A stretch of DNA of 64,000 nucleotides, from positions 589,559 to 653,558 of the forward strand of contig NZ_JAKQZC010000002.1 of assembly GCF_023736115.1 (NCBI RefSeq). The letters are read 5' to 3'. The translations under genes were made by a program, and so were the position numbers. This document shows positions 21,772 to 31,043 of the stretch, one piece after another (within the stretch, counting starts at the first letter, position 1; each line of letters begins with the position of its first letter). The notes below the pieces were generated by a model. It saw only the letters and a list, made by a program, of their open reading frames with translations. It made no database searches and was not told where the DNA came from. The stretch comes from Salinicola avicenniae. Lineage in GTDB: Bacteria; Pseudomonadota; Gammaproteobacteria; Pseudomonadales; Halomonadaceae.

Positions 21772-23292
21772 TCAGGCGGGCTCGGCCGCAGGCGCGAACG
21801 GCTGACCTAGCGGTGACGTTCGCAGGCCGGGGCGCAAATGCTTCCACGGCAGTACGGCAGGATCGACCGCCATCGGGCCGGGCGCGGCGCAGACCAGAAT
21901 CGCCTCGGCGATCGGTGCGAAGTCGGCGCGAAAGTGAACCGAGCTCTTGTTGACCAGGATGGCCTGCTCGAGCGGCTCGATACCGACCGAGCGATACATG
22001 GCCTGATCCGCCATCTGCGCCTTGCGACTGACCACGACGACGCGCACGTCGCCGACCCGCAGACAGGCCGATGGCCCCATGTCGAGCCGCCCGCCGCCGA
22101 AGTAGGGCCCGGGCGCGATAAAGCATCCGTCGGAGAGCGACTCGACCACAAAGTCGGCCTCTAGCGGCGAGTCGCCGGGGATGGCGGAACGCCCGCCCAG
22201 CGCGACATGGATCGTCGCGCCGACGCCGGCGGCGTGCGCCGCGCCAGCCGCATCGGGATCGAAAACGTTGCCGAGAGCGGCACGCCGGGCGCCGCACGCC
22301 ACCAGTGCCTTCAGCATGCCCATGGTGTCGGCATTGCCCCCGGCGCCGGGATTGTCCTGGGTATCGGCGATCACCACCGGCTTCGAGGCGCCCGTCGCCA
22401 GGCGCATGGCCTCGCGCACGCCCTCTTCCGGCGTATAGACCCGGCCGGCAAACGCCGACTCCTGGGCCGCGATGCGCGCGACCAGCGCAGCGGCAGCCGC
22501 GTCGGCGCGGGTCTGGTCAAGGCCATAGACGATGACGCTGGGCCCGCAGTCGACGAAATCCGCCGCCGGAAAGCCGGTCAAGAACGAGACCGACGGCAGC
22601 GCTTCGCTCTCCATCGCCGCCACTTCGGCATAGAGGGAACGGCACGGCTCCTCCGCCGTGCACTGCCAGGCGATCGGCATCAGGTAGTCGAGCTGGCGAA
22701 AGGCCTTGGCCGGGCGGATGCCGCTTTCCAGCAGCCATGCCATGGCAGTGGCGCAGCGCGCGCCGGTCTCGGCCATATCGACGTGCGGGTAAGTGCGATA
22801 GGCGATCAGCATATCGGCCTGCTCGACCATCAACGGCGTGACGTTGCCGTGCAGATCGAGCGTCACCACGATAGGCACGCCGGGGCCGACCAGCACCCGT
22901 ACGCGACGGAGCAGCTCGCCCTCGCCGTCATCCAGGTGTTCGGCGACCATGGCGCCGTGAAGATCGAGATAGACGCCATCCAACGGCATGACAGCTTCGA
23001 TGGCGGCCAGCAGCCGCGAGGCGATGCACTCGAAGGCATGCTCGGTGACGTGGGCGGAGGGGCTAGCGGTCGTCCAGAGCGTCGGAGCCAGCGTCCAAGA
23101 TTGCGCTTCGGGCGCCTCGATGAAACCGCAGAGCCCGATGTTGCTCTGCGCCACGGCACTGAAGATCGCCCTGCCCTCGGTCAGCGGAGGCGTGCCACTA
23201 CCCCGCTGGAAATCCTCGAGCGTCGCCGGGCTCGGCGCAAAGGTGTTGGTTTCGTGAAGAAAGCCACCGACAGCGATGCGGGGTAAAGACAT
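21772..23292 (-). CDS. M81-family metallohydrolase, MlrC-like
   Basis: Member of the family of MlrC, a zinc hydrolase known from bacterial microcystin breakdown, where it cuts short linear peptides. Most relatives have no known substrate. The 506-residue protein has the expected motifs: FLHETNTFAPSP at the N-terminus, YLDLHGAMV and TLDLHGNVT in the middle, and DTQDNPGAGGNAD in the C-terminal half. The ATG at 23292 has AAGGA seven bases upstream. It lies between the ATP-binding protein gene and the M20 hydrolase gene on one strand, which suggests that it acts on the imported compound. A role in toxin breakdown should not be assumed. Confidence 0.88.
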   Translation of the reverse strand: MSLPRIAVGGFLHETNTFAPSPATLEDFQRGSGTPPLTEGRAIFSAVAQSNIGLCGFIEAPEAQSWTLAPTLWTTASPSAHVTEHAFECIASRLLAAIEAVMPLDGVYLDLHGAMVAEHLDDGEGELLRRVRVLVGPGVPIVVTLDLHGNVTPLMVEQADMLIAYRTYPHVDMAETGARCATAMAWLLESGIRPAKAFRQLDYLMPIAWQCTAEEPCRSLYAEVAAMESEALPSVSFLTGFPAADFVDCGPSVIVYGLDQTRADAAAAALVARIAAQESAFAGRVYTPEEGVREAMRLATGASKPVVIADTQDNPGAGGNADTMGMLKALVACGARRAALGNVFDPDAAGAAHAAGVGATIHVALGGRSAIPGDSPLEADFVVESLSDGCFIAPGPYFGGGRLDMGPSACLRVGDVRVVVVSRKAQMADQAMYRSVGIEPLEQAILVNKSSVHFRADFAPIAEAILVCAAPGPMAVDPAVLPWKHLRPGLRTSPLGQPFAPAAEPA

Positions 23293-23377
23293 GAAGCATT
23301 CCTTCTAGATGATGCGATAACGTCGTGACGCGTAGGCCGAGGACAACACAGGACGGAGACGGGCAATCCGGCTGGCG

Positions 23378-25102
23378 TCAGCGCGCCAGACTCACACCCG
23401 GACGCTCGGCCCGGTAGACCTCATCGAGCGGTTTGAAACCCGCGAAATCCCAGTGGCGCCCGGGCGCCGCCAGCATCAGCGACTGGGTATAGGCATGCTT
23501 CGGCGCGCCCAGCACCTCGCCGGCCGGGCCGTATTCGACGATCTCGCCCTGCTGCATCACCATCACCTCGTCGCAGATCTGGGCGGCGACCCGCAGGTCA
23601 TGGGTAATGAACAGCACCGCGACACCCAGCCGCTGCTGAATATCCGCAAGGAGCGCCAGCACCTGCGTCTGCACCGACACGTCGAGCGCGGAGACCGCCT
23701 CGTCGGCGACCAGTACGTCGGGCTCCATGGCCAGTGCTCGCGCAATCGCGATGCGCTGCCGCTGGCCCCCGGAAAACTGATGCGGATAGCGTTCCAGCGC
23801 ATCCTCGGGTAGCCCGACCAGTGCCAGTAGCTCTGCGGCACGAGTCAGCGCCTCCGCCTTCGGCGTACCGTAGTTGACCGGTCCTTCGATCAGGCTGGCG
23901 CCCACCGTCAGACGGGGATTGAGCGACCGGAACGGATCTTGAAAGATCATCTGGATGCGCTTGCGATGCGGCTTGAGCGCAGCCCGGCCGAGACTGGCGA
24001 TGTCCTTGCCCAAGACCCTCACGCCGCCACCGGTTGGCGCAATCATGCGCATCACGCAGCGTGCCACGGTGGACTTGCCGGAGCCGCTTTCGCCAACGAT
24101 GCCCAGCGTTCGCCCGCGTCGCAGCGCGAAACTGATATCGTGCGCGGCCAGCTTGCCTGTCCCGGACTGGCCCCGCAGCCGCTGCCAGCGGGAAGTCCCG
24201 CCATAGCGCATCTCCAGCTCGATCGCCTCGAGCACCACCTCCGGGCTCATCACCTCGCGCGCGGGTCGCGGCCGTAGACTGGGCACCGCCTGCAGCAGCT
24301 GACGCGTGTAGTCGGTGCGCGGATGACGCAGCAGCGCCTCGATCGGTTGTGTCTCGACCACCTCGCCATGGCGCATGACACAGACTCGGTCGGCGATATC
24401 CGCGACTACTCCCATGTCGTGGGTGATGAACAGCACCGATGTCCCGTGGCGCTGCTGCAGTGCCTTGATCAGTTTGAGGATCTGCTGCTGCGTGGTGACA
24501 TCCAGCGCCGTCGTGGGTTCGTCGGCGATCAGCAGTCGCGGCTCCAGAATCAGCGCCATGGCGATCATGATCCGTTGACGCTGGCCACCGGAGAGCTGGT
24601 GCGGCCAGCTCTCGTAGACGCGCTCGATATCCGGCAGCTGAACCTGATCGAGCATGTCGAGCACGCGCTCGCGGCGTTGGCCGCTCGAGAGTCCGCGTTG
24701 ATGCATGACCAGCACTTCCTCGATCTGCTCGCCGACGCGCATCAGCGGGTTGAGCGCCGTCATCGGCTCCTGGAAGATCATCGCCACGCGCTGGGCGCGA
24801 AGATCGCGGAGCTGGCGTGACGTGGCCGACAACAGCGCCTGACGCTCGAGATGGATCTCGCCGCGGGCTACCTCGAGGATGCCCTTCGGCAGTAGCCCCA
24901 TGATCGCGAGCGAAGTGACCGATTTTCCCGAACCGGACTCCCCGACCAGACACAGCGTTTCGCCCGCCGCGATATCGAAGCTGATCCCCTTGAGAATGGT
25001 CTTGGCAGGGCTGGATTGAGTCCGCACGACCAGCTCGCGGAGCTCGAGAACGGTCTCGGCGGGCGCAGTCGGGGACGGCGGCATGGCCTGCATGGCGGTC
25101 AT
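23378..25102 (-). CDS. Peptide-type ABC transporter, fused two-domain ATP-binding protein
   Basis: Energises import through the adjacent permeases. The 574-residue protein is a head-to-tail fusion of DppD-like and DppF-like ATPases, the arrangement seen in GsiA/YliA. Walker A GESGSGKS occurs twice (about residues 54-61 and 337-344). The signature SGGQRQRI occurs in both halves, as do Walker B plus D-loop (ADEPTTALD, ADEAVSALD). The short oligopeptide-transporter C-terminal extension follows each half. Its ATG overlaps the upstream permease stop (ATGA), so translation is coupled. An 85-base gap separates it from the M81 gene. Confidence 0.93.
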   Translation of the reverse strand: MTAMQAMPPSPTAPAETVLELRELVVRTQSSPAKTILKGISFDIAAGETLCLVGESGSGKSVTSLAIMGLLPKGILEVARGEIHLERQALLSATSRQLRDLRAQRVAMIFQEPMTALNPLMRVGEQIEEVLVMHQRGLSSGQRRERVLDMLDQVQLPDIERVYESWPHQLSGGQRQRIMIAMALILEPRLLIADEPTTALDVTTQQQILKLIKALQQRHGTSVLFITHDMGVVADIADRVCVMRHGEVVETQPIEALLRHPRTDYTRQLLQAVPSLRPRPAREVMSPEVVLEAIELEMRYGGTSRWQRLRGQSGTGKLAAHDISFALRRGRTLGIVGESGSGKSTVARCVMRMIAPTGGGVRVLGKDIASLGRAALKPHRKRIQMIFQDPFRSLNPRLTVGASLIEGPVNYGTPKAEALTRAAELLALVGLPEDALERYPHQFSGGQRQRIAIARALAMEPDVLVADEAVSALDVSVQTQVLALLADIQQRLGVAVLFITHDLRVAAQICDEVMVMQQGEIVEYGPAGEVLGAPKHAYTQSLMLAAPGRHWDFAGFKPLDEVYRAERPGVSLAR

Positions 25103-25983
25103 CGTTCACCTCCGCGCTTGTTGAGCCGGGGATCGAGACGGTCGCGCGCGGCATCGCCCAGCAGGTTGATCGACAGAATGCACAGCGACAGCATCAGCCC
25201 CGGCCAGAAGATCAACGACGGCTTGATCAGAAAATAGGTTCGCCCTTCGGACATGATATTGCCCCAGGTCGGCGTCTCGGTGCCGAGACCGGCGCCGAGG
25301 AACGACAGGATCGCCTCGGTCAGGATCGCCGAGGCACAGATATAGGTGGCCATCACGATCAGCGGCGCCAGCGTGTTGGGCATCAGATGTCGCCACATCA
25401 CCGTCGACAGGCTGCTGCCGAGCGATATCGCCGCCTCGACATAGGGCTCCTCGCGCGCCGACAGCACGACCGAGCGAACCAGCCTCACCACGCGGGGAAT
25501 CTCGGGAATGGTGATGGCCGCCATGACGGTCCACAGATTGGCACTGGTGAGCGAGACAATGGCGATCGCCAGCAACACGTTGGGGATCGCCATCAGGCCA
25601 TCCATCACGCGCATGACCACGGCATCCAACCCGCGAAAGAAGCCGGCCAGAATACCCAGCGGCAAGCCGATCACGACAGCGATCAGCGCACTGCCGATAC
25701 CCACCGTCAGCGATACCCGGGCACCGTAGAGCACGCGGGACAGCAGATCGCGTCCGTAGGCATCGCTACCCAGCCAGTAGGTGTCATTGGCAGGCTGCAG
25801 CCGTGAGGCCGGGGACATCTGCAGCGGATCGTGCGGTGCCAGCCACGGGGCGAGGACGGCGGCCATCGCGATCAGTGCCAGACAGACACCGGCCACGATA
25901 ATGGCCCAGCCGGGACGGTGCGCGGGCCACAGTCGCAGCCGCCGCGCGCCGATCAGTGGCGCGGAAGAAGAGATCGGGCTCAT
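25099..25983 (-). CDS. Peptide-type ABC transporter permease (DppC-like)
   Basis: Inner-membrane subunit of the importer. The 294-residue protein has an N-terminal hydrophobic segment (about residues 27-50), then the OppC N-terminal region with YWLGSDAYGRDLLSRVLYG. Four to five further segments follow, with the EAA-like loop that contacts the ATPase (YVEAAISLGSS) at about residue 195. It overlaps dppB upstream and the ATPase gene downstream by ATGA junctions. The three proteins were therefore probably kept together as a translation unit. Confidence 0.93.
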   Translation of the reverse strand: MSPISSSAPLIGARRLRLWPAHRPGWAIIVAGVCLALIAMAAVLAPWLAPHDPLQMSPASRLQPANDTYWLGSDAYGRDLLSRVLYGARVSLTVGIGSALIAVVIGLPLGILAGFFRGLDAVVMRVMDGLMAIPNVLLAIAIVSLTSANLWTVMAAITIPEIPRVVRLVRSVVLSAREEPYVEAAISLGSSLSTVMWRHLMPNTLAPLIVMATYICASAILTEAILSFLGAGLGTETPTWGNIMSEGRTYFLIKPSLIFWPGLMLSLCILSINLLGDAARDRLDPRLNKRGGER

Positions 25984-26927
25984 TGGTAGCGAATCCTCGG
26001 ATCGAGCAGTGCGTAGGAGAGATCGATCGCCAGGTTGATCAGCACGTAGACGCCGCTGGTCACCAGAATCAGACCCTGGATCACCGGGTAGTCTCGCGAC
26101 AGGATCGCGTCCACGGTCAGACGCCCCAGCCCGGGGATGTTGAAAACGCTCTCGGTCACCACGACCCCGGTGATCATTAGAGCGAAACCGGTGCCGATGA
26201 CCTCGAGGATAGGTACCCCGGCGTTACGCAGCGCGTGCTTGAACAGCACGCGCTTCTCGCTGGCGCCCTTGGCGTGTGCCGTGCGAATGAAGTCCTCGCC
26301 GAGCACATCGAGCATGCTGGCGCGAGTCATCCGCGCGATCAGCGCGATATAGATCGTCGACAGCATCGTTGCCGGCAGGATGGCGTGCTGGAGGAAAGGC
26401 AGAAAGCCCGACTCGGAGAGGCGACTGAAGCCCTGCACGGGCAGCCAGCCGAGATCGATCGCGAAGAGCTTGATCAGCAGGTAGCCGATGACGAAGACCG
26501 GCACCGAAAAGCCGAGCACCGAGAGCGACATTACCGCCTTGTCGATCAGGCTGCCGTGCTTCCAGGCCGCAACCACCCCCATCGGCACGGCGATCACTAC
26601 CGACAGCACGATGCTGAAAAGGGCAAGACTGATCGTCGGCTCCAGGCGCTGCGCCATCAGTTGGGTCACCGGCAGGTTGGACATCAGCGACGTGCCGAAA
26701 TCGCCACGAAGCAGCGCGCCGGTCCATTGGAAGAACTGCAAGTAGAGCGGCTGATCCAGCCCCAGCGAGGCACGGATACGCTCGAGCTGTGCCGGCGTTG
26801 CCATGTCACCGGCGATGATCGCTGCCGGATCGCCCGGCGAGAGCCGCAGCAGCAGAAAGACGAATAGCGCGACCACGATCATGACGGGCACCGCCGCCAG
26901 ACATCGACGCAGACAGTAGCTGAACAT
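25980..26927 (-). CDS. Peptide-type ABC transporter permease (DppB-like)
   Basis: Inner-membrane subunit paired with the DppC-like permease. The 315-residue protein starts with MFSYCLRRCLAAVPVM and carries LLRLSPGDPAA, SLGLDQPLYLQFFQW and GDFGTS, all typical of OppB/DppB. The coupling loop includes IRTAHAKGASEKRV. The frame is open further upstream, but the ATG at 26927 with AGGAG seven bases before it is the real start. A strong stem-loop lies in the gap between this gene and the upstream binding-protein gene. Confidence 0.93.
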   Translation of the reverse strand: MFSYCLRRCLAAVPVMIVVALFVFLLLRLSPGDPAAIIAGDMATPAQLERIRASLGLDQPLYLQFFQWTGALLRGDFGTSLMSNLPVTQLMAQRLEPTISLALFSIVLSVVIAVPMGVVAAWKHGSLIDKAVMSLSVLGFSVPVFVIGYLLIKLFAIDLGWLPVQGFSRLSESGFLPFLQHAILPATMLSTIYIALIARMTRASMLDVLGEDFIRTAHAKGASEKRVLFKHALRNAGVPILEVIGTGFALMITGVVVTESVFNIPGLGRLTVDAILSRDYPVIQGLILVTSGVYVLINLAIDLSYALLDPRIRYQ

Positions 26928-27058
26928 GGCTATGCTCCTGTGCGCGAACCCGAGCCTTCGGCGACGCAGGCTCCGGGTCCCCAAGTGCCAGAGATTCGCA
27001 AGAATCCGGTGTTCAAAAGCGTCAGGTGTTCGACAGTTCGAGACCACCGAGCCACCAT

Positions 27059-27094
27059 CGGCACGGCGCAGACGAGGCGTCGTGCGCCGTGCCG
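27059..27094 (-). other. Intercistronic stem-loop after the binding-protein gene
   Basis: A perfect 12-bp stem, CGGCACGGCGCA (27059-27070) with TGCGCCGTGCCG (27083-27094), has a 12-base loop. It begins five bases past the binding-protein stop. No T-run follows on the minus strand. Such structures commonly block 3' decay so that the binding protein is made in excess over the permeases; that role is inferred here. Confidence 0.6.
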
Positions 27095-27098
27095 CGAC

Positions 27099-28739
27099 TC
27101 ATTCGGCCTTGGTGATATTCCAGAACACCGGGACCGGCGAATGCAGGATGCCGGAGAGATCATTGTTCCAGGCGGCCGGAATCGAGTACTCGCCCAGCGG
27201 GATGTAGGTCACCTGTTCGAAGGCATGCGCCTGAATGCGTTCGGCAATCGCCTTGCGATCCTCGTCGCTTTCGGCCTTGGCAAACGCTTCGCGCATGGAT
27301 TCGAGCTCGGCGTCATCGGGCCAGCCAAACCAGCCGCCGTCCGCCCCGCGCCCATTGAGCATCGGGCTGACCAGCGGATTCCACACTTCCGGGATGTACC
27401 AGTTGGTGAAGAACATATTCCAGCCCCCCTCGCCCGGCGGCTGCTGGCTGGCGCGGCGCGTCACCAGGGTCTGCCAATCCATCGGCTGCAGGTCGACCTG
27501 GAAGCCGGCCTGACGCAGCAGCTGCGCGGCGATCACCGGCTGGGGGCTGACGGTGGGCGCATCCGTGGGCTGCATCATCACGACCGGCGTGCCGTCGTAG
27601 CCGGCGGCCTCGAGCATCTCGCTGGCGGCTTCGGTACCGCCGCCGGTCGCCAGTGTCTCCGGCGCCCCAGCCTCGGTGGCCAGCGGCGTCTGGCAGCCGT
27701 ACATCGAATCACAGGTGGTATAGAACTCGGGATTGCCGATCAGCGAAGCCAGCACGTCGGTCTGGTTCATCGCCGTCAGTGCCGCGCGCCGAATCTCGGG
27801 GTCGTCGAATGGCGGGTAAAGGAAGTTGAAGCGGCCAATGGTCTGGCTGCCAAGCTCGTTGATCTTCTCGACGGTGAGATCCGGATTGGCCTGCAGGACC
27901 GGCAGCAGATCCACCGACGGCGACTCGAGGAAGTCGATCTCGCCCGAATTGAGCGCATTGAGCGCGGTCTGGGCGTCGCTCATGTTGATCCACTCGACGC
28001 GATCGACATCGACCACCTTGCCGCCGGCCGTCCAGCTGGCCGGCTCCTCGCGCGGCACGTAATCGGCGAACTTCTCGTAGACCACCCGGTTACCTGGATC
28101 GTACTCATCGGCGACGAAGGTAAAGGGACCGGAACCGATCTGGTCCTCAACCGTCAGCGTCTCGTCCGGCGATTTGCTGGCGATACGTTCCGGCATCACG
28201 AACAGCGGTACCGATGACGGCTTGGCCATCAGTTCGAGTACATAGGCGAACGGCGACGAGAGCGTCAATGTCATGGTGCGCTCGTCGGTGGCCTCGACGC
28301 TATCGACATGATCCAGCAGCATCTGGCCGCCACCGTCGCGATCCGCCCAGCGCCGGAAGGAGGCGACCGCATCGGCAGCCGTCACCTGGCCACCATCGTG
28401 CCACTCGAGACCCTCGCGCAGCGTGAAGGTATAGACCATGCCATCGTCGGAAACCGACCAGTCGGCCATCTGCGGCTGCGGCTGGAACTGGTCGTCCATG
28501 CCCAGCAGCGTGTCCCAGATCATATAGCCGTGATCGCGGGTGATATGCGCGGTGGTGGTGATCGGATCGAGCACCCGTAACCCGGAATGCATGACGGCAC
28601 GAATCGTGCTGGCGTCGGCCGGCATCGCGGCCAGGGTCGAGACGGCGCCACAGGTCGTGGAAAGGAGTGTTGCCGCCGCCACACCGCCGAGCAGACGGCG
28701 ACGCGTGGCGGAAAAACGACGCGAAAAGAGAGTCGTCAT
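27099..28739 (-). CDS. Periplasmic substrate-binding protein, SBP_bac_5 family
   Basis: Captures the ligand for the downstream DppBC/ATPase importer. The 546-residue product begins with a signal peptide containing TRRRLLGG. This is compatible with Tat export but also with an ordinary Sec signal, and it ends near ADAS (about residue 44). The mature part shows family-5 features such as YTFTLREGLEWHDGGQVTA and the late WNPLVSP region. The ATG at 28739 is preferred (GAGG seven bases upstream) over a TTG two codons earlier. It is the first gene of the operon and is divergent from the LysR gene. The ligand class (peptide, nickel, opine, glutathione) cannot be read from the sequence. Confidence 0.92.
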   Translation of the reverse strand: MTTLFSRRFSATRRRLLGGVAAATLLSTTCGAVSTLAAMPADASTIRAVMHSGLRVLDPITTTAHITRDHGYMIWDTLLGMDDQFQPQPQMADWSVSDDGMVYTFTLREGLEWHDGGQVTAADAVASFRRWADRDGGGQMLLDHVDSVEATDERTMTLTLSSPFAYVLELMAKPSSVPLFVMPERIASKSPDETLTVEDQIGSGPFTFVADEYDPGNRVVYEKFADYVPREEPASWTAGGKVVDVDRVEWINMSDAQTALNALNSGEIDFLESPSVDLLPVLQANPDLTVEKINELGSQTIGRFNFLYPPFDDPEIRRAALTAMNQTDVLASLIGNPEFYTTCDSMYGCQTPLATEAGAPETLATGGGTEAASEMLEAAGYDGTPVVMMQPTDAPTVSPQPVIAAQLLRQAGFQVDLQPMDWQTLVTRRASQQPPGEGGWNMFFTNWYIPEVWNPLVSPMLNGRGADGGWFGWPDDAELESMREAFAKAESDEDRKAIAERIQAHAFEQVTYIPLGEYSIPAAWNNDLSGILHSPVPVFWNITKAE

Positions 28740-29097
28740 GCGCAAACCTCATTGTCGATCTTATGATTGTGATGAGCGCGCCGGACCCGGACGGAAGGAT
28801 TGTTGCCGGCGCAGCAAGGCGCCATTTATTAGTTTCCGCTCACAGACCGTTCGCTCTCTCGAGAGTAAGCCAGCTTGACGGGGAAACAATGGACTCGATG
28901 CATCTTAAGTGTTGCCTTCAAAGCAACACTGTGACGATGATGATTGCTGACGGTCGATGACGATCCGCTCTGGCGATCACGCCAGGCCACCCGGGTCGAC
29001 GTCCAGCAGGTAGACGCCCAAGACGGACAGCGAGACCGCTTTGCGCGCGTCTCGCCCCACAATGACAAGATCGACAACAAGGCAGGGAGCGCACGGC
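28740..29097. other. Divergent promoter region, binding protein / LysR
   Basis: These 358 bases separate the transporter operon from its probable LysR regulator and should hold both promoters. The notable element is the inverted repeat at 28908-28930. No gene or RNA was recognised in the rest. Confidence 0.55.
28908..28930. promoter_or_regulatory. Probable LysR operator
   Basis: AGTGTTGC (28908-28915) and GCAACACT (28923-28930) form perfect 8-bp arms around a 7-base centre. The repeat contains the T-N11-A pattern of LysR-type sites (T at 28913, A at 28925). It lies about 170 bases from each gene start in the LysR/transporter intergenic region. Confidence 0.55.
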
Positions 29098-30048
29098 ATG
29101 ACGCAGGAGTGTCCCCGAGGCAGCGCACCGCTGAATACGCGCTGGCTGCACTATTTCCATGAGGCGATAGACGCCGGCTCGATCCGCGCCGCCTCGGATC
29201 GACTGGATATCGAGCCGTCGGTGATCAGCCGCCAGATCCGCCAGCTCGAGCAGGCCTTGGGCACTCCGCTGCTGGAGCGTCACGGTCGCGGCGTACGGGC
29301 CACCGAAGCCGGGCGACTGTTGATGGACTTTCATCGCGAGCGCGATGTCGCCGAGCAAACTCTCTTTGGCCAGCTCGCGGCGCTGGATGGCCTGCAGCGC
29401 GGGCATATCAGTCTCGCCGTCAGCGAAGGCTACAGCGACCGCCTGATGAGCGGCGTGATGAACGACTTCTGCGCCCATCACCCGCAACTGACCGTCGAGC
29501 TCAATCTGGTTGCCGTCAACGAGGTAGTCCGCCAGGTCTACGAAGGCCAGGCCCATATCGGTATTGCCTACGCCCCACGCCTGACGCCGGGCATCGAGGC
29601 TGTCGCCAGCGCACGCCAGCCGCTCTGCGCCATCGTCCACCCGCAGCATCCGCTGACCCGGCGTCCGCAGCCGCTGGCCCTGGAGGACGTGCTGGCCTGG
29701 CCACTCGGCCTGGTCGGACACGGCTTCGGCATACGCCAGCTGATCGATGCGGTCGAGACCATGAGCAAGCGCCACTTCCACGCGAGCCTGATCAGCAACT
29801 CACTGGCGACGCTCAAGCAGTACGTGAGCTCCGGCAATGGCGTGACCTTTATCGGTCACGTGGCCCTGCTGCACGAGATCCGCCGCCAGCAGCTGGTGGC
29901 GCTGGAGATCGATCACCCCATCTTCCGCGAGGCGGAGAGCCACGTCATCGTGCGTCAAAACCGGCCGCTCGCCCCCGCTGCACGCCAGCTACTGGACGAT
30001 ATCACTCGCCTATGGCCCTTCGGGCCGGAGAAACCGATCGCGCTGTAG
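29098..30048 (+). CDS. LysR-family transcriptional regulator
   Basis: Probable regulator of the divergent transporter-hydrolase operon. The 316-residue protein has an N-terminal winged helix (about residues 12-70) reading GSIRAASDRLDIEPSVISRQ then LEQALGTPLLERHGRG. An effector-binding periplasmic-protein-like domain follows (about 100-305). The ATG at 29098 is chosen because the helix-turn-helix then sits at the usual distance and GGGAG is upstream; earlier in-frame codons look non-coding. Its stop is only five bases from the convergent epmA stop, with no hairpin between. Confidence 0.92.
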   Translation: MTQECPRGSAPLNTRWLHYFHEAIDAGSIRAASDRLDIEPSVISRQIRQLEQALGTPLLERHGRGVRATEAGRLLMDFHRERDVAEQTLFGQLAALDGLQRGHISLAVSEGYSDRLMSGVMNDFCAHHPQLTVELNLVAVNEVVRQVYEGQAHIGIAYAPRLTPGIEAVASARQPLCAIVHPQHPLTRRPQPLALEDVLAWPLGLVGHGFGIRQLIDAVETMSKRHFHASLISNSLATLKQYVSSGNGVTFIGHVALLHEIRRQQLVALEIDHPIFREAESHVIVRQNRPLAPAARQLLDDITRLWPFGPEKPIAL

Positions 30049-30053
30049 CGCCG

Positions 30054-31043
30054 TCAGCAGCGCGGTGTCGGAAACGCGATCACCTCGGCGAGACTCGCCT
30101 TGCCCAGCGCCAGCTGAATCAGCCGGTCGACGCCCAGCGCGACACCACTGCCGGCCGGCATGCCGTGATCGAGCGCCGCGACCAGGCGTCGGTCGACATC
30201 GACGATCGGCTTTCCCAGCGCCGCGCGCTGTCGGTTATCGGCGGCGAAGCGCGAGGCCTGCTCCTCGGCGTCGGTCAGCTCGTCATAGCCGTTTGCAAGT
30301 TCCAGCCCGTGAAGATAGATCTCGAAGCGCGCCGCGACCTCGACCCCGTCTTCAGAATCCTGACGCTTGCGCGCCAGCGCCGCCTGCGACGCCGGATAGT
30401 CGATGACCACATCGAGCCCCTCGCGACCGAGATCGGGCTCGATGACCAGGCTCATCAGCAGGTCGAGACAGGTGTCGCGATCGGCGTCATCCATGGCCAT
30501 GCCGCTAGCGTCAAAGGCCCGCGCCCGCAGCGTCGGCAACGGCGCAGTGAAGGGGTCGAGCGACAGCGCCTCGCGAAACAGCTCGCGATAGCGCCGCCGC
30601 CGCAGCGGCCCGGGGTCGGCGGGCAGGACGAGGCGAATCAGCGCCTCGCACTCCTCGATCAGCGCAGTCAGCGACCAGCCCGGCCGATACCACTCGAGCA
30701 TGGTGAATTCGAGATTGTGACGCCGTCCGACCTCGCCGTCGCGAAAGCTGCGCGCCAGCTGAAAGATCGGGCCACTACCGGCCGCGAGCAGCCGCTTCAT
30801 GGGAAATTCCGGCGAGGTCTGCAGCCACAGCCGCTCGCGTCCATCAGGCGTCGTCGCCTCGAGCGCGAGCGAATCGAGATGCGGATCGGTGGAGCCACCG
30901 TGGCCGAGAATCGGCGTTTCGACCTCGAGCACGTCACGCCGCGCGAAGAAGGCCCGGATCTCGGCGATCAGCCGCGCCCGCTGGCGCAAAGTCTCGAGCG
31001 AGGCGCTGGGCAGCCAGTCGATCGGTTCGTCGATGGCTTTCAC
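30054..31043 (-). CDS. epmA: Elongation factor P-(R)-beta-lysine ligase EpmA
   Basis: EpmA is a truncated class II lysyl-tRNA synthetase paralogue that attaches (R)-beta-lysine to Lys34 of EF-P. The 329-residue product has the class II motifs (VETPILGHGGSTDPHL, TSPEFPMKRLLAAG, FRDGEVGRRHNLEFTMLEWY, GVALGVDRLIQL) and lacks the N-terminal tRNA-binding OB domain. The GTG at 31043 overlaps the stop of the upstream SDR gene (GTGA), so it is the last cistron of the MFS-GMC-M24-SDR chain. That is an odd place for this housekeeping gene. Its partners efp and epmB lie about 6 kb away. Confidence 0.93.
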   Translation of the reverse strand: MKAIDEPIDWLPSASLETLRQRARLIAEIRAFFARRDVLEVETPILGHGGSTDPHLDSLALEATTPDGRERLWLQTSPEFPMKRLLAAGSGPIFQLARSFRDGEVGRRHNLEFTMLEWYRPGWSLTALIEECEALIRLVLPADPGPLRRRRYRELFREALSLDPFTAPLPTLRARAFDASGMAMDDADRDTCLDLLMSLVIEPDLGREGLDVVIDYPASQAALARKRQDSEDGVEVAARFEIYLHGLELANGYDELTDAEEQASRFAADNRQRAALGKPIVDVDRRLVAALDHGMPAGSGVALGVDRLIQLALGKASLAEVIAFPTPRC

